Part shown: positions 32,701-47,700 of the stretch, one piece after another
Layout: the number at the start of each line of letters is the position of its first letter
Position numbering within the stretch: the stretch's first letter is position 1
Assembly: GCF_032854445.1 (NCBI RefSeq)
Contig: NC_088302.1
Location: 39,686,191 to 39,750,190 of the forward strand
Origin: Liolophura sinensis
Lineage: Eukaryota; Mollusca; Polyplacophora; Chitonida; Chitonidae
Length of the DNA: 64,000 nt
Direction of reading: 5' to 3'
Notes under the pieces: generated by a model
The model's input: the letters and a program-made list of their open reading frames with translations, nothing else
Told to the model about the DNA's origin: nothing
Database searches by the model: none
Program-made: the position numbers and the translations under genes

Positions 32701-35700
32701 AGTCTTCAGATGAAACTGTGGATATCAGACTCACATTTGGGAAGGATGGTCAGTTACTAGCCAAAGGTCAGCTGGCACGTGTCTGTTTCCCACTAAAACT
32801 GGCCACCTGTTTGTTGGTGAAACATTTTTATGTACAGCATTATTGAATAAATAAATAATAATGATGAAAAAACAGTGGTGTGTATCCAAAATCTCACGCG
32901 TTCCTTCACGTATACATGTTTTTATCGAAAGTTCATATTTTGTGGTCTCTGTTTTGCATAACTAAGGTCAGAATATTGTAATCATGGTAAATATCTCACA
33001 TGTTAGACATACCCACTTCCTGTGTTTCCCCTAAAGTTTAGCATTTTTCGAGCAACAAATTTTGCATGGTTCTGGTTGATTCATCCACCTGATAGGGATA
33101 GTTAAGAGATTTTTATGAAGTTTGATTAACATCTTATCAGAAAAACTTGTGTAGATTCAAAAGTATGATTTTAAAGCCCTTATGTGCTCTGAAAGTGCAT
33201 TTTTACATAGCAGAGTTGAGGTGGAGTACACTAGGCCTGTTGAACTCTTCCTGTTTTGAAAGGTTTTAAAAAGAATCAGTGATGCATGAAATGTTCCCAG
33301 TAACAAACTGAGTCTGTCATATTCAGTGTAAAAGTACAGTCTGCGTGTACTTTTTGCAGTTTGGCACAATCTTTCATTGACATTTCTGTCCAGATGCTAC
33401 TTAATTGTCCCGTGCTCCAACAGTGCTTTATATCAATAATGAACTGGTTCTTTAATACAATCTGTAAAGGATACCCATGTATTTAAGTCAGGCAATAAAT
33501 TTATTATCTCTTAGTGCACTATATGAACCACCATCTCAGTGGACTGTGTTCTACACCTTTGTTTACAAACTGATTTCTGTCACTTGGGACAACCACAGTA
33601 TACACAGTGTGCCACAACTGTTAAAGAAACAATGTCACTAAATGTCTGACTGACCTTAATCAATGCCTGTGAAAATGTGCATAATAGAGAGCTCAGTGTT
33701 TCCACACCACCTTTGTATAAGGGAAACATTCTTAAGCATGGAGTTAACAGTTAATCAATACCTTCTCAGTGCACCTGGTATGCATGAAGCTGAGCTATAC
33801 TTAACTACAACAAAATCTATCATAAGGTTAGATATTAGAATTAGTAGATCACAAGGTCAGTTGATATGTTGACACTTATTACAGAACGCACATCTGGGAA
33901 GGGACAGAACACAGGGGCAATGTCTGGGGTAGTGCATAGGGACAGAGCACAAAGACTGTCCAGGAGAGGTGGTGAGGAGATGAGTACCAGGGCTATGTCT
34001 GGGGAAATGATTAGGGAGGGAGCACAAGGACAGTGTCTGGGGAGGTGATGAGGGACAGATCTCAAGGACATTGTCCTAGGGAGGTGATGAGGGACAGAAA
34101 TCTTTCACCTAATATCAGACAATCCACAAATAACTACAACTTCCACTTTCAAGGAGAAAGTGATCAATCACTTTCAGACATCTGTTAATAATAAATGGTG
34201 GGAGCCAGCTGAAATTGTGCAGACAACAGTTTCACATGACCATGACATGTTAATAATAAATGGTGGGAGCCAGCTGAAATTGTGCAGACAACAGTTTTGC
34301 ATGACCATGACATGTTGATAATAAATGGTGGGAGCCAGCTGAAATTGTGCAGACAACAGTTTTGCATGACCATGACATGTTAAAAATTAATGCCGGGTGC
34401 CAGCTGAAATTGTGCAGACAACAGTTTTGCATGACCATGACGTGTTAATAATAAATGGCGGGAGCCAGCTGAAATTGTGCAGACAACAGTTTCGCATGAC
34501 CATGACATGTTAATAATAAATGGCAGGAGCCAGCTGAAATTGTGCAGACAACAGTTTTGCATGACCATGACATGTTAGTAATAAATGGTGGGAGCCAGCT
34601 GAAATTGTGCAGACAACAGTTTCGCATGACCATGACATGTTAATAATAAATGGCGGGAGCCAGCTGAAATTGTGCAGACAACAGTTTTGCATGACCATGA
34701 CATGTTAGTAATAAATAGCGGGAGCCAGCTGAAATTGTGCAGACAACAGTTTTGCATGACCATGAGATGTTAATAATAAATGGTGGGAGCCAGCTGAAAT
34801 TGTGCAGACAACAGTTTCGCATGACCATGACGTGTTAATAATAAATGGTGGGAGCCAGCTGAAATTGTGCAGACAACAGTTTCGCATGACCATGAGATGT
34901 TAATAATAAATGGTGGGAGCCAGCTGAAATTGTGCAGACAACAGTTTTGCATGACCATGACATGTTAATAATAAATGGTGGGAGCCAGCTGAAATTGTGC
35001 AGACAACAGTTTCGCATGACCATGACGTGTCAGCGATGCCTGTATTGGACATACAGCTAGTTTGATGTCTGTCTTTGCAGATATACATTAAAAAGAGAAT
35101 GTATTGCACAATATTTAGTTGTACAGTGTATAGTAAATCATGTTATCAACTCCACCTTTGGTATATTGATCTTATAATGTCTGTGGTTTGATCTTTGTTG
35201 CAGGTTTCACGTACTTTTGATATGATAATATAAATTTACATCATTAATTCAAATACATCTATGTTACAGTACCAAAATGCTGGCAGACGTCCTATAAGTG
35301 AAATACTATTTGAGTAAGGCATAAAACACCAGTCAGTTAAATAAATAAATTGGTATTATGACAATTATTGGTTCAGCGGATCTGCATAGATTCTACATAC
35401 CCTCAACTTATTAAAACATGCTAAAGTAAGCCAAACAACATGTACCAGCACACATCGTATGATGCCATAGGGAATGTGAGATGTTACAAAACGGAATATT
35501 TTACTGTCACATGTTACATTGCATGTAAGCGAGTGATGTGCATCTGTAGATACATTGCACTAGAGACATGCAATGTACAAGTATATAGCACAAGTTTAGA
35601 CAGCATGAAGCAATGCACGGTTGTATGTTGCATGACATACCATTCTCTCTCAGTCATTGGAACGGTCATGTTTAACATTTACTGTGATATAGCTGGAAAT

Positions 35701-38700
35701 CATGTATAACATCCAGCAGCTATGTGTATGTGTAGCTTATGATATGTGCAGGAAATGAGGCATAGTATGTGTGTTATGCAGAATGGGAGCATTATTTTAC
35801 GTATATTTAGCCACAAATGGGAAATGTCAGTTGTTTCCTCAACGCTCAAATATCTATGTGACACATTGTCATGTTATTGAATGTCAGCTGAATGTAATGT
35901 TTTTTCAACTTTAATGCCTATTAAATGTCCCATTCAAACTAATGTAGCCAGTGTCTGTGAGATTAAAGAAGCCAGAGTTAAATGCCACTAATCTGACAGC
36001 TTATTTTAACAAACATGATAAAATTAACCCGATTCAGGTGTTTGTATCATGGAAAAGCACAACAGGTACCAATTAGGACTGTGTCATAAAAAGGGCTACC
36101 CCCACAACAGTAAATTATTGAAGCTAATTTAATTACGCTCCACAGAATCAAACAGTGGCCAGTTCAACCATGGAGGACTTAGTAAAAGCCAATCTTCTAT
36201 TATTACATGCATTATTGATAAGGGTGATGGTGGATATAAGTGAAGATTGCTAACAGACAGTGTAGGCCTATGGCCATGACTGTATAAAGAGAGACTGTGT
36301 AACAACATTGTCTGATGTTACAGTGGTACAAAAGGATGGGATGTGAATCAGTACAGGCACACCTCATCCATATCTCTACTAAATATCAACTAGGTAAACA
36401 TTCTGATGAAAGCTATCTGTGATACCGAAAACACTATCTTGATATACATTCACCTGTTTGACCTCAAATTCCGACCGTTACTAAGTTATCATTGTGCCTG
36501 ATTCTGAGAGTTCTGTTGGATTCGTATTGGAAAAGTTTTTGAATTTTGTTTGAAAGGCACATGTACATTCTTTGATGATGTCCTGTAAGAACATGACTCT
36601 TAACAAAAAATATAATATTTTATATAGCTCCAAAAAAAAGTATTGTTTCAGGCGAATTTTTAGGGTGGATACAGTACCTGATGTCTACAGTGACAACTTA
36701 TTCATTCCATTGATGCTTAATATGATTTTAAAACAAATAGTATGGTCATTACCTTGGTCAGAGTTAAGGGTGTACAACACCTTGTCAAACCTCTAGAACA
36801 TGATGTTTTTGTTTTTGATTTGTACTGTAAATGCCCAGTCATGCAAAATGCGTGATGTAGGCTAATAAAGGTCATAAAATATTATGTTTAGAGTAAAACC
36901 TTGAACTGTACCCATAAAATATCATCATACATCTACATTGTATTGTCAAAAGGCATTTGGAAGATGAATTAAGCTGCAAATTATACAGTGTAGATTATAA
37001 TCGTAATGGAGATTAAAATCGTAATTGAGTATTCTAGTACATAATGACACGTGAAAGTTTTAAACTTGTCTGCCATAAGCTACAACTGATGTTTTAAATC
37101 ACCCTGAAAGTTTATTTAAACTTACGACCCTCTTTTGGGTAAGATAAATAATTACTCACTTATTTTCAACTATCTCATGTGCCTGCAAAAGTATATAGAG
37201 GGTATCGACTTTTCTTAAATAATGTATCGTAAATTTTCTGGCTAAGCTGGTGCTTAATAGTTTGCCAATATTAAGAGAAAGCTAATGGTCATTTGGTAGG
37301 AAAGTATAACTGGTGACAAAGCTGTACTACAGCAGTCTTCATTCATTTTATCAACAGACTGCTAGAACAAGGTTTATACTTGTATAAATGAACATAAAGG
37401 TGTGAAAAAATTGAATTGCTCTTTGCCAGAAATTTTCACCATTCTCGGAACTACATGTTCATGTGAATGTATTCCTCAAGAGAAGAGTGAACTTGCCCTT
37501 AATCACAAAAGGCGGGAAATAAAAGAATGTGTTACTCATATACAGCATATTAGTATTTATTTGATTGGTGGTTTACGCTGTACCATGCTCAAGAATACTT
37601 CACTTATACAATAGCAGCTAGCAAAATAGTGGATAGAAGAGGAGCATAGCCCTGTTGAGACCATCCACTAGTTGTTGGCAGACCTTCCCATGTATGACTG
37701 GAGAGGAAGCGAGCATGGGCTGGACTTGAACTCACACCCTCTTCATTGTTGAGAAGCTCCTGAGTTATTGCACTGCATTGGCGTGCTAACCGCTCGTCAC
37801 ACGGATACATACATATGGTATTATAGAAAGGCATACCATATAAAGACAACACTTGCAACAATATCACACATGTCCTAATGCAGTAATTATAAAAGTCACA
37901 TGTTAAATCCTTACCCATCATGCCTTTATTGGAACACTGGAGGTTTTCAAGCATACATTATTATTATACAATGATAAAATGATAAACAGAGTTATTGAAC
38001 TGACACTAGCTGATAAATTTGCATTTTTTAACATGGTCAGCTGATTGTGAATTTAAATTTATTTATATCAGTAGATGGATACCATGCCATTAATGCATTA
38101 ATTTTACACATGTACATGTAAATCATGTTTGTACAATGTACATGTATAGTTCCAGCAGTTGTATGATGCCACAATCGTACATTTAAAATTGGCATACATA
38201 TATATCTGTCATATTGCTGGGGCACAACATGCATGCAATAGGTGACCTACAAATAAAACTGAATTTACTTTCAAGTCTGAATGCATATATTTCCTTGTAG
38301 ACTCCCTTGTAGATCATACTGCATGTTGATGGACTGACTTTGTATTATGTGTTCTGCAAAGGCATGTCATAACTGCTGTATGAACACTCATTGAGGTGAA
38401 GGCGTGTTAGCATCCATACATGAATACCTGTATGTATATATGAGTCATGACACAGCTTTAATGCATCAGGTGATCTTGTAATGTTGTTTGAGTATTGTCA
38501 ATAGCTTGTTGTAATGCACTGGGATACAGGCTCGCTGTGATTCTTCTGAAACTAAAGATTCTTGTGCGCTGTCTACAAACGGACATAGTTGTATTAGGCA
38601 CGGTGGATGTGGGTTTAGAAGACCTCCGCTTCTGCCAATCTGTCTAGCCATGTCTGATCTGATAAGGTTGCTATAAGATGATGGTCTTAATTTTATCTAA

Positions 38701-41700
38701 CCACACTTCACTGTACTAGTACTACATGTGCATGTAAAGCATCTATATCTGCTGTGATCTGCTCTCTTTTCTCAGTCAAAAAGTCGATTTCTGAGAACAT
38801 CTGTTCACCAAGCTCTCAAGATACATGTAAAAGTTATGAGTACATTGTAATTACATGTATACATATTTCAGTGCCTTTCTGTGACATTTGTCACCATACG
38901 ACATTTTGTTGAAGTGCACAATATTGTTTTAATATCAGTCCAGACAATACATGTGTATGCTAAACAGTTTGCTGGTCATTTACATGTTTGTTCAATACTT
39001 TGATATGATATATGTCTAAACTGTGCACTATTGTCATCATGGTATTGGATTAGAGTATTGACAGAAGTTCATGAACTGAAAATGCACTTTTAAAGTGAAA
39101 GTCAGCAACTAAAATTGAATTAATTAATAAATTACTATTACAGAAATGTTCTAGAAATATTTAAAAAATAAATAGCAAATGATCATCAGTACCAAGCCAC
39201 TCCTTTGGTGACGCCATTTTGCCATGTTATAGCTATGTAGAGTCACGTTACGTCACATAACCTAGGAGCTCTCCCCTACTGTTGGCAGTAAGCAATATGC
39301 CAATGAGGAAATACAAACAGAAACACCTGATACCTAACCAAAGAGTATCAGTTCTGTCCGTTTTTCAAAGGGCCAATGCTTCATTCAGCCTGGCGCTCAG
39401 TCTGGACAACATTCGTGGTCGCAAATGTCGTGGACTGGTGTTCGCCTTTGTCTTTGAGCTGCATCAGGCCTAGCTTGCTGTACTGACATAGGGAATTTAC
39501 CAAACAAAGCAGGACATTCTGATTTATAAGAGACTCTTTCATGCAGATTTCGGAAGATATTTTTGCAATAAATCTGTCTTTGCTAATAAAGAATGATGCA
39601 AAATCACAATATTTTTTCTTCATTCTTCTTCTCCTGATGCAGATTTCTTGCCAAGTCTCACCCTGACAAGTTATTGCAGTTTCCTGCCCAACATGTTGGG
39701 GCCTACGCATTGTAACACTGGCAGCCGTTCTCAGTTCCCTCTTCATAAATGTGTGGTCCAAAATGCATCAGTTTACCGCTTAAACTAACAGCATAATCTC
39801 ATTTATTGCACCAGTATTTGTCTATCCACTATAGGAAACCACCCTGACAATCTAACAACAATAGGTTTTTTGACATGACAGCCAGTTTTCACATGCCCCT
39901 TTCAGCCTTAGTGATTGGCAAAGCTCATTAGGGCTTCTACAAGATGGCTACTCGGATTAAATTATCCGCCAGGCCCATATCCCTAATGCTGAACTTCATA
40001 TTCTCGGCTTTCAAAACTTTTTTCCTATGATAACTGTCCTCTATCCCTTTTTCTTGTATATAGAGTGGCAGACTTTATGTTCACTTTAATTTTGTGGCAT
40101 CTGCATGTATTGAAATAGCATTTAGGCCCATAATTACCTCTCAGATATATATTGTATACATTTTACATGTTGCCAGATGCAGATATAATGCACACCTTTT
40201 TTCACGATTAATAAACAAAAATAACCAATTCATGATGGGAAGTTTTTTTGCCCTTTAGCTTTTTGATGAATTGAGCCTTAAAAATATTTCACTGTGAAAT
40301 GCTAAATGTGACCTAAAAGTCATCGTAAAAACTGCCTATTTAGAGATGAATAAAGTTCATAAAGTAATAGTTTTGGTGCTGAATGTTATTTTCTCTATAT
40401 TGTACATCAATGTACCTCCCAAAGATGTTTAGAATGAACAGAATTCTCAGAAACATGGACACTTAATATTTTATGTGTTGAATTTCCATGCACTATCTCT
40501 GAACCCCAAATTCAGAATCATGTGTCGTCTATTTCAGTAATACATTTGGCCGTTAATTATTATTTTGTCATATCCTCCAGTGCAGACCATTTTATAATGA
40601 AAAAAAAAAAAATGGGCTGCTTTGTGACATCATTGGTTTATGCTGCTCCTGAATGTGAATGAAAAAAGTGACAGAAAAAAGTACTACAGAAAAGTACAAA
40701 AGAGCACATACACCGAGAATGCTGTGTTAAAAAGCAGCTTTTAACTGTTTAACAGAGTTTTGCAAGTTCAGCGGTGAAAGTTCTTCATTTGATGGATTTG
40801 CGCGTGCTTACATGAATATGTACTGTACATGGACTTAAGTAATGAGTCTGGCTGGGTTGATCACTTTAAAAGCATTATTTGTATAGATTTGCATAAATTT
40901 ACATCAAAGATATGTACAGGAAGTTCCGTGGAGTTCATTCCTTGCTTATGGTGATATTGATTGTTACAATAGAGCACTTTCATGCATTATTGTACAGTCA
41001 AAGCAGCTAGATGTTCTTATTGCGCTGTGTTGCTGTGGCTGTTGGTCCGTGTCATACCTCTACCACTGAAGTCATTATTCAGATCCAGCTTTTACTGCTT
41101 ACCCTGTGGCTTTATTAAAGTTAGGTCGTGAATGGTCTACTCCGGACACTGTCAGCCATCATGTGAGTGAAAAAATTTTGAGCATGGTATTAAACACTAG
41201 TTATCAATCAGACAAATTTAAAAGCAGCTTTCCGTCCTCTTTGGCCTGAAAGCTACTGTGCACTGCGTGTTATTGTTTTTGTTTTTTTTGTAGAAAAGCC
41301 ATACATACAGTATCTGTAGTGTTATTGAACCTCTGCTATGACGTTGTTGAACCTTTTTCATTATGATGTGGGTCGCAGGGTGTGGGAGGGCTTACAATGA
41401 ACAGTACAGTAGAATTAACGGGACGTGTCCACAGATTCCCGAGGGTAAATCAATAATAACAAGGTAGATGTACCCCTGCTTGTTTACTTGTGTTGACCCT
41501 CCCTGCTTATGTACATATGTGATCACATCTGCTATTAAACATCTGTGAATACCTATGGTCTGATGTATTATAACAATAATATAATAATGGCTTTATTTCA
41601 AGACGGTAAGATACAATGCGTATACTCAGTCAACACTGGGTTGATCTACCCTGAGGCCCTCAGAAGCGAACAGTTTGAAACAATATGTTACATTACATAT

Positions 41701-44700
41701 ACACTAGAAAACATGGTATTTTGGATTGTGTAAAACACTTGAAACAAGATTTTGAAAACAATATAAATATATAGACATACAGTGGCAAATTAAATCAATA
41801 CAAAGTACTTACACAGAGAAATAATAATAAAAGCAAGTTTGAATTTTGAAACCATAACTATCCCAACCAACAGAAGAGATAGGTAAGTGGGAGACTGCCC
41901 ATTACCGACCCCTTCCTATCCCCTCCAGAAGTTGGAACCTTATTATACACACGTGTAAAGCACAGAACGAGTGAATGGGTGATGGCCCTTTCCCATCCCC
42001 TTCTCATCTGCACATGAGCTCTTGAGTGCTATGATGGCATTCTCAAAGTGAATTATCATTTTCACTATATAATCCCTTGAAGATATCGGTTCTGAAAACA
42101 TTGAACCGAGGAAGAACATTGAATTTCTTTACTCAAAGCATTCCATAGAAATGGTCCTGAGTAAGATAATTACACTTTTAATAATTGTCACACAATACCT
42201 GTAATTCTCCATCCTTTTCGCATGTTTGCAAAGGGTTTATTCAAGCATATTCTGAAATATTATTCTTTGTAGACTAATAAAATTATACTTTTGTGAAGCC
42301 ATTGAAACTGGCCAATCCAGCCAATGTAGGTTTGTCTCCAAAGTCAACTTATGAATGTGCACAAATTGCACTGAAAGTTGCTGTTTCATATGCGAAAAGG
42401 TTGAGAAATTAGCAACTGTCAGGTGCCAATAAGGAAGCCAGATCTACAGTAAAACAGCCACAAAGATTGCTACAAGATAATCATCATCGTATCTGCACCT
42501 TGTACAACTTTTTTTCTACTGTAATGGTTTAGCGTCCACACCAAAATCTTCTTTTTGCAGATGCAGCATCCTTCAACAGGCATCATATCATTTGTACGGT
42601 TAATGAAAGGAACTCATACATGTACACGTCCATGTACAGGTTAAAATTACGATTCCATTAAATTGTATTTCAATCTCACAAGTACACCATTGGGGAATAA
42701 TTTGAATTTGTGGCATTAAAAAGACAGAGAAGAAATCATTGGGTCCATGCCGGCTTAAGTCATTCATTCAATGCGTGGACATATTAATATTGTTCTTTTT
42801 CTTATGAGTTTGGCATAAAATAAGATCTTGCTGTTATAGAACTAAGATCTAGCCTTTTACTCACTTCATCATTAAAAACATGGTTCTTGCTTTACCACCT
42901 AAAATAAATGTATAATACTTCTGTTTTCAGATTAGCTCAGTGACACACTTAGTCTTAAAAGTAAGTTGTGTGCAGTTCCAAATTTTCAGACTTCCTGATC
43001 AAAAAATTTGATAATTCTAGCTTTTCTAGCAGTGAGTTAACGATATTGTGTTTGCGAAATTTCGAGCTTTTCATGAACTTTTTTATGAATAACGTAATGT
43101 TTCTACTTCCAACCTTTCACATACTTAGTTAAGGCAGCTCGCTGTTTTTAAGCTCGTGTGGACTCCTAACCATCGAAAACACTTTCTCACTGCAGCCTGT
43201 CACAGACATTGTCATTGACTGAGATGTGGACATGTCCATTTACATGTCTGCTTTCGTTCCTGAAGCATTTTGGAAATACATGAGGTCAAATTGGAACAAA
43301 TGAAGTACATTGGAACATACAGAAAAGTATGATATAAATTTGAAGTATAGATTCTGGCATACATCCAATGGTTTGGGGTGCTATTGAGACCTGTGTACTG
43401 TGATTGACAAGGCACAAAAATATTTAGGATGTTATAGAACTGATGTTTAGTGTGCGGCATTAAACCGCTATCATACTGTACAAGCTGACCTTCCACATGC
43501 GGACCAAAGTCCATGATACAGTAGGTGTAATGGTAAAATTCTCTCATTATGATTATTTAGTCGAAGCAGGTTGCGGTGACACTAGTTCTCCATTGCATGG
43601 AGGATTGTCATTGTATGGTGTGAAGTTTTGTCATAATGTGTACACTGTACGCATTCATGCATTTATGTGTACATATGTATGCCCACTTTAGTGATAAGTG
43701 TTCTCATGTTTAAAACGGAGTGCTTTTTGGTACAGTTGTACTCACCGGTGGATTTGTAGCATTGCTTACACTGTATAATAGGTCGGAGTGATTCATATTG
43801 ATTCAAAATTTATTAATACACACCGACATCAGCGGACAATTGGTTTTATGTAGGCTTTGTGCTCTAGCTGTGGGGCTTATATTTGCTCCAGTTCATATAC
43901 AGCTACCCTTATGAGCAGGGGTCAACCCAAATGTTATTGAATTCTTTGTATTTGTTGAAACTGTTTCATTTCATTGTATTATGGTGTAAAGACATGATCC
44001 CAGCAACTACGATCAGAATTGTAATACTGATAGTAATGACATTAATTTGCATTCTCAAGCCTAGAAATACATGCAAACAGCCGTACAATTCTTCCATCAA
44101 ACTGTATTTTGACATGTGCCAACTAACTGGTACAGGACAAAACTGCCATGTATTAAAATACATGTGACTCTGTAACTGTTTTGATAATGAAAAAAGCTGA
44201 AATATTTGCTTTGATTTGTCCTGAAACCGAGTTAAAAATTATTTCCAGGCTTGATTCCCTTGGAAATTTTTACTTCCATTGTGATAACGTGACAAGGAAA
44301 TGGTTGGGTGTTTGGTTGACCCTATAGGTGTAGCTCTGTAATATACATGTAGTATTTTCTGTGTTTCTACTCTAATTGTTTATAGCCTACATCACTCTGT
44401 GGCATCTGCATTGGTGTATACACATGACACAGGGACATGAGCGTTTCTACTCTTCACCCTAGACATGCTTGAGCTTCTCCAATATTATCACAACCTGAGG
44501 GGGAATACTAATTGTTTGACTTGTGCAGCATGTGTGCATACGTCCAGACTCTGATAAATAGTAAAGTATATGTAAGCACCATCATTTGGTATAGAGTAGT
44601 ATATTGTAGGCACACGTATACAGTATCAGAGTCAGTGTCCATCACAGTAGTGAATATCTGTCATCCAATTTTAATAGCTACATGTGTGTTGGTGCAGGAT

Positions 44701-47700
44701 TTCACGAGTTCTTTAACTATCTATTTTTAAAGTTATTAAGATTATGACCACGTTGATAACTGTTGTACATGTACACGTAGGCTGGGACATCAGTGCATGC
44801 TAGTATATACCCTACTTCTTCAACCTTTTCAGTAGCGTCTGCCACCAGTAATTTAGAGCATTCTCAGAGAACTATGGGGTGTAGAGAAATAATCTGCACA
44901 GTTTTAGGAGCTTGCATCTTTAATGACACAAACAAATCATTTACATAATAACATTTTTATGCATAAATTCCACTGAAAAAAGGACTTTAGTGGTTGAAAA
45001 GGTTGAAGATTTACAGTATGTTTATACCCCACACTGATGAGTACTGCAAAGTTGAGATGGTAAACATTGATGTGTACAAGGATATATGTACACTACAAGC
45101 GCCTGTACATGTACAGTCTGTCAGAACAGATCCCACAGCTAAGGTTCAGCTTGTCGCCATATGGGCTTTTACAACTAAAAGGTTATTGAACTTAATGTAT
45201 GTATATAGGCTGTGTACATTCCAGTTGTTGCTCTAGTTAACAGTTGGGTTTAAAACTGTTATCTGTACATGTGACTCCTAGATCTACACACCTGCACACA
45301 ACATGTTGTGGGGGGGTGGGGGGCGTCTAGGGTCATTGTACGGTGGAGGGTCGGGGATGAGTGTGGAAACTTGTGAAAGCACCTTATAACTGTAGCATGC
45401 CTAGGTATTGCAGGATTGGCTGCAGGAGTAGTCATACTGAGTTGATGATGGCTGGGAAGAATGTTTATGACCTAATAATTCAGTCAATCATCAGTTTGTC
45501 AGACTTGTATGACACTTGAATTCATACATGTCACCTGTGTTAATAGACATGGGGCATGTGAGTGCAGCACAATGAACCAGAAGCCTCTCACCAATGCGAT
45601 TGCTCTGAGTTCAAGCCCAGCTCATGTAGGCTCTCTCTCTGGTCATACATGGGAACGTCTGCCAGCAACCTGTGGATGGTTGTAGGTTTCCCCTGGGCTC
45701 TGTCTATTTTCCTCTTATAATGCTGGTTGCTGTCATATAAATAAACTTTTAATACCTTGTCAAACTCAACCAGATAAATAAATAAGCAAATACTTGACAT
45801 GGGCACTCCTGGACCAAGAGTATTTAGTTATGAAATAAGACTCAGTACTGTCATTACTGGCATCCCAAACTGTATTTGTTGAGGACGGGAGATGTCCGTA
45901 ATCATCCAATATTGTTTGTTAAATCACTTCTCACAAAATATGCTGTCAGCTGATTAAATCATCTGAGTTGGGCTGTTAATATAAGCATAAATTGAAGTTA
46001 TGTATTTGGTCACGTCAGTGTGTAGCTACAAGTTCATTTTTTTTAATGTTATTTCAAAGTGGATAGTACACATTAAATTTCCATGAAAACACATTCCTCT
46101 CAATGTATTGAACTCCATTGTCTAACGTCACAGGGCTGTATCCAGGTGAGGGAATTTCGCCAATGTCGGTCAGGCTGATAGGTGCATGTCATATACTATC
46201 CACATGTGCATACAAGTACATGGAGACCTGACATTTGACCGATAAAGTTTTCTACGTCAGCCCAATTCACAGTTTGTAGAATACCTTTTGTGTCTGACAG
46301 GACTATACACTATTTGATGCTGTACATGTACTACATGAACATGTGTCTGCAATGCCTTTTTTAAAAAAATATATATATACACATACTTGTATAGTAGCAC
46401 TGCTGGCTTAGGCATTGCACTTTGGCAAATTTTCAGTAATCACATGCTTATTTACAGGTACATGTAACTTTGGCACAGTGTTAATAAAATGATGATCTTT
46501 TAACTTCATTTCCTGGTTGTTCAGATGTACCAAGTCACCATGTAATGCAGTTCAAATGCACCAAGTAACACCAGTGTACACCAAGTTAGCCAATACTTGG
46601 ACTGTACTTTCTTTGCTAAGTGAAAAAGTATCTGAAGGAAGATTGTCAGTTTGTTGAATCCATGCCATTCTGTCAATTTGTCGAATCCATGCCATTCTGT
46701 CAGTTTGTTGAAGTCATGCCATTCTGTCAGTTTGTCGAATTCATGCAATTCTGTCAGTTTTTCAAATCCATGCCATTCTGTCAGTTTGTCGAAGTCATGC
46801 CATTCTGTCAGTTTGTCAAATCCATGCCATTCTGTCAGTTTGTCGAAGTCATGTCATTCTGTCAGTTTGTCAAATCCATGCCATTCTGTCAGTTTTGTGG
46901 ATGAATGCTACAGCAGTTACTTTAATCGTAATATAAAAACTTAGTCAGTGTGGTTTCACTGAGATTTTAGTGTAAAATATAACATCTGAAGAACTTCAAT
47001 GCAAGATGTAATGAAATCATGTTTTTTTTTTTCAATACACACATGAAGTCATTAATAAAATGAAACAAATTCTTGTTCCTTTAAGAGATGGGTATCCATC
47101 TAAGAGGAGTTTAAGAATGCGTCTATATATTAAACTCTGAAGGGATAACCTCTGTTTTAACATTTTTATCTTTTCCTTTTTATTTGAGGTATATGTAAAA
47201 TAAAATACTATCCTGCAGACTTCCTGTACATGTATCTATACTTGAATGGGATGTATAGTCTGTTTCATACATAGTGATTGTGTTCCGATCTGTTACGGTT
47301 TAAAATTTAAAAAAAATGTCAAACCTTTTATTAGCATTATTCACTATCTTTCATGTCTGTGTGGTTGACTCACTGCATTACTGTTTTTGTTCTACTTGTA
47401 GGTTCGGTCAGTACTCAAGGATGTGAGTGCAGCGACGATGTATGATGTTCTTCATGACTCTGACTACCGGAAAGCCTGGGACAAGTCAATGGTGGAAGGA
47501 TACGAGATCTGTGCCATCAACCCTAATAATGACATTGGTTACTATGCCTGTGAGTCTACATACTGTATATACACTTTAGTAAACCTTCAGGAGCCTCTCA
47601 CAAATGCGGTTGCAGGGATCGCAGTTCATACTCGCTTCCTATCCATTCTTACGTGGGAAAGTCTGCCAGCAACCTTCGTAGGTTAGTCGTGGGTTTCCCC

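Larger units (their letters stand above)
29732..47401 (+). other. 17.7 kb intron 1 of the STARD10-like gene
   Basis: No exon or RNA gene was recognised inside it. It holds a 47-bp and a 65-bp minisatellite (33885-35035), a 27-bp array (46645-46895), SINE copies at 37553, 45551 and 35273, and a ~210-bp inverted-repeat element at 33022. A small direct duplication of 'gctatgtgtactgtatatata' halves sits at 29957-30005. Confidence 0.7.

Noticed and set aside
34185-35035. CRISPR-like array
   Set aside because: The 65-bp units are contiguous with no unique spacers, and the genome is eukaryotic.
34174-35109. Series of 62-codon minus-strand frames every 65 bp
   Set aside because: Identical overlapping frames generated by the 65-bp minisatellite; no initiation context or conservation.
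46620-46944. Plus-strand frames of C-Q-F-V-E-S-M-P-F and C-H-S-V-S-L-S-N-P repeats
   Set aside because: Two frames over the same 27-bp minisatellite in an intron; an artefact of the period being a multiple of three.
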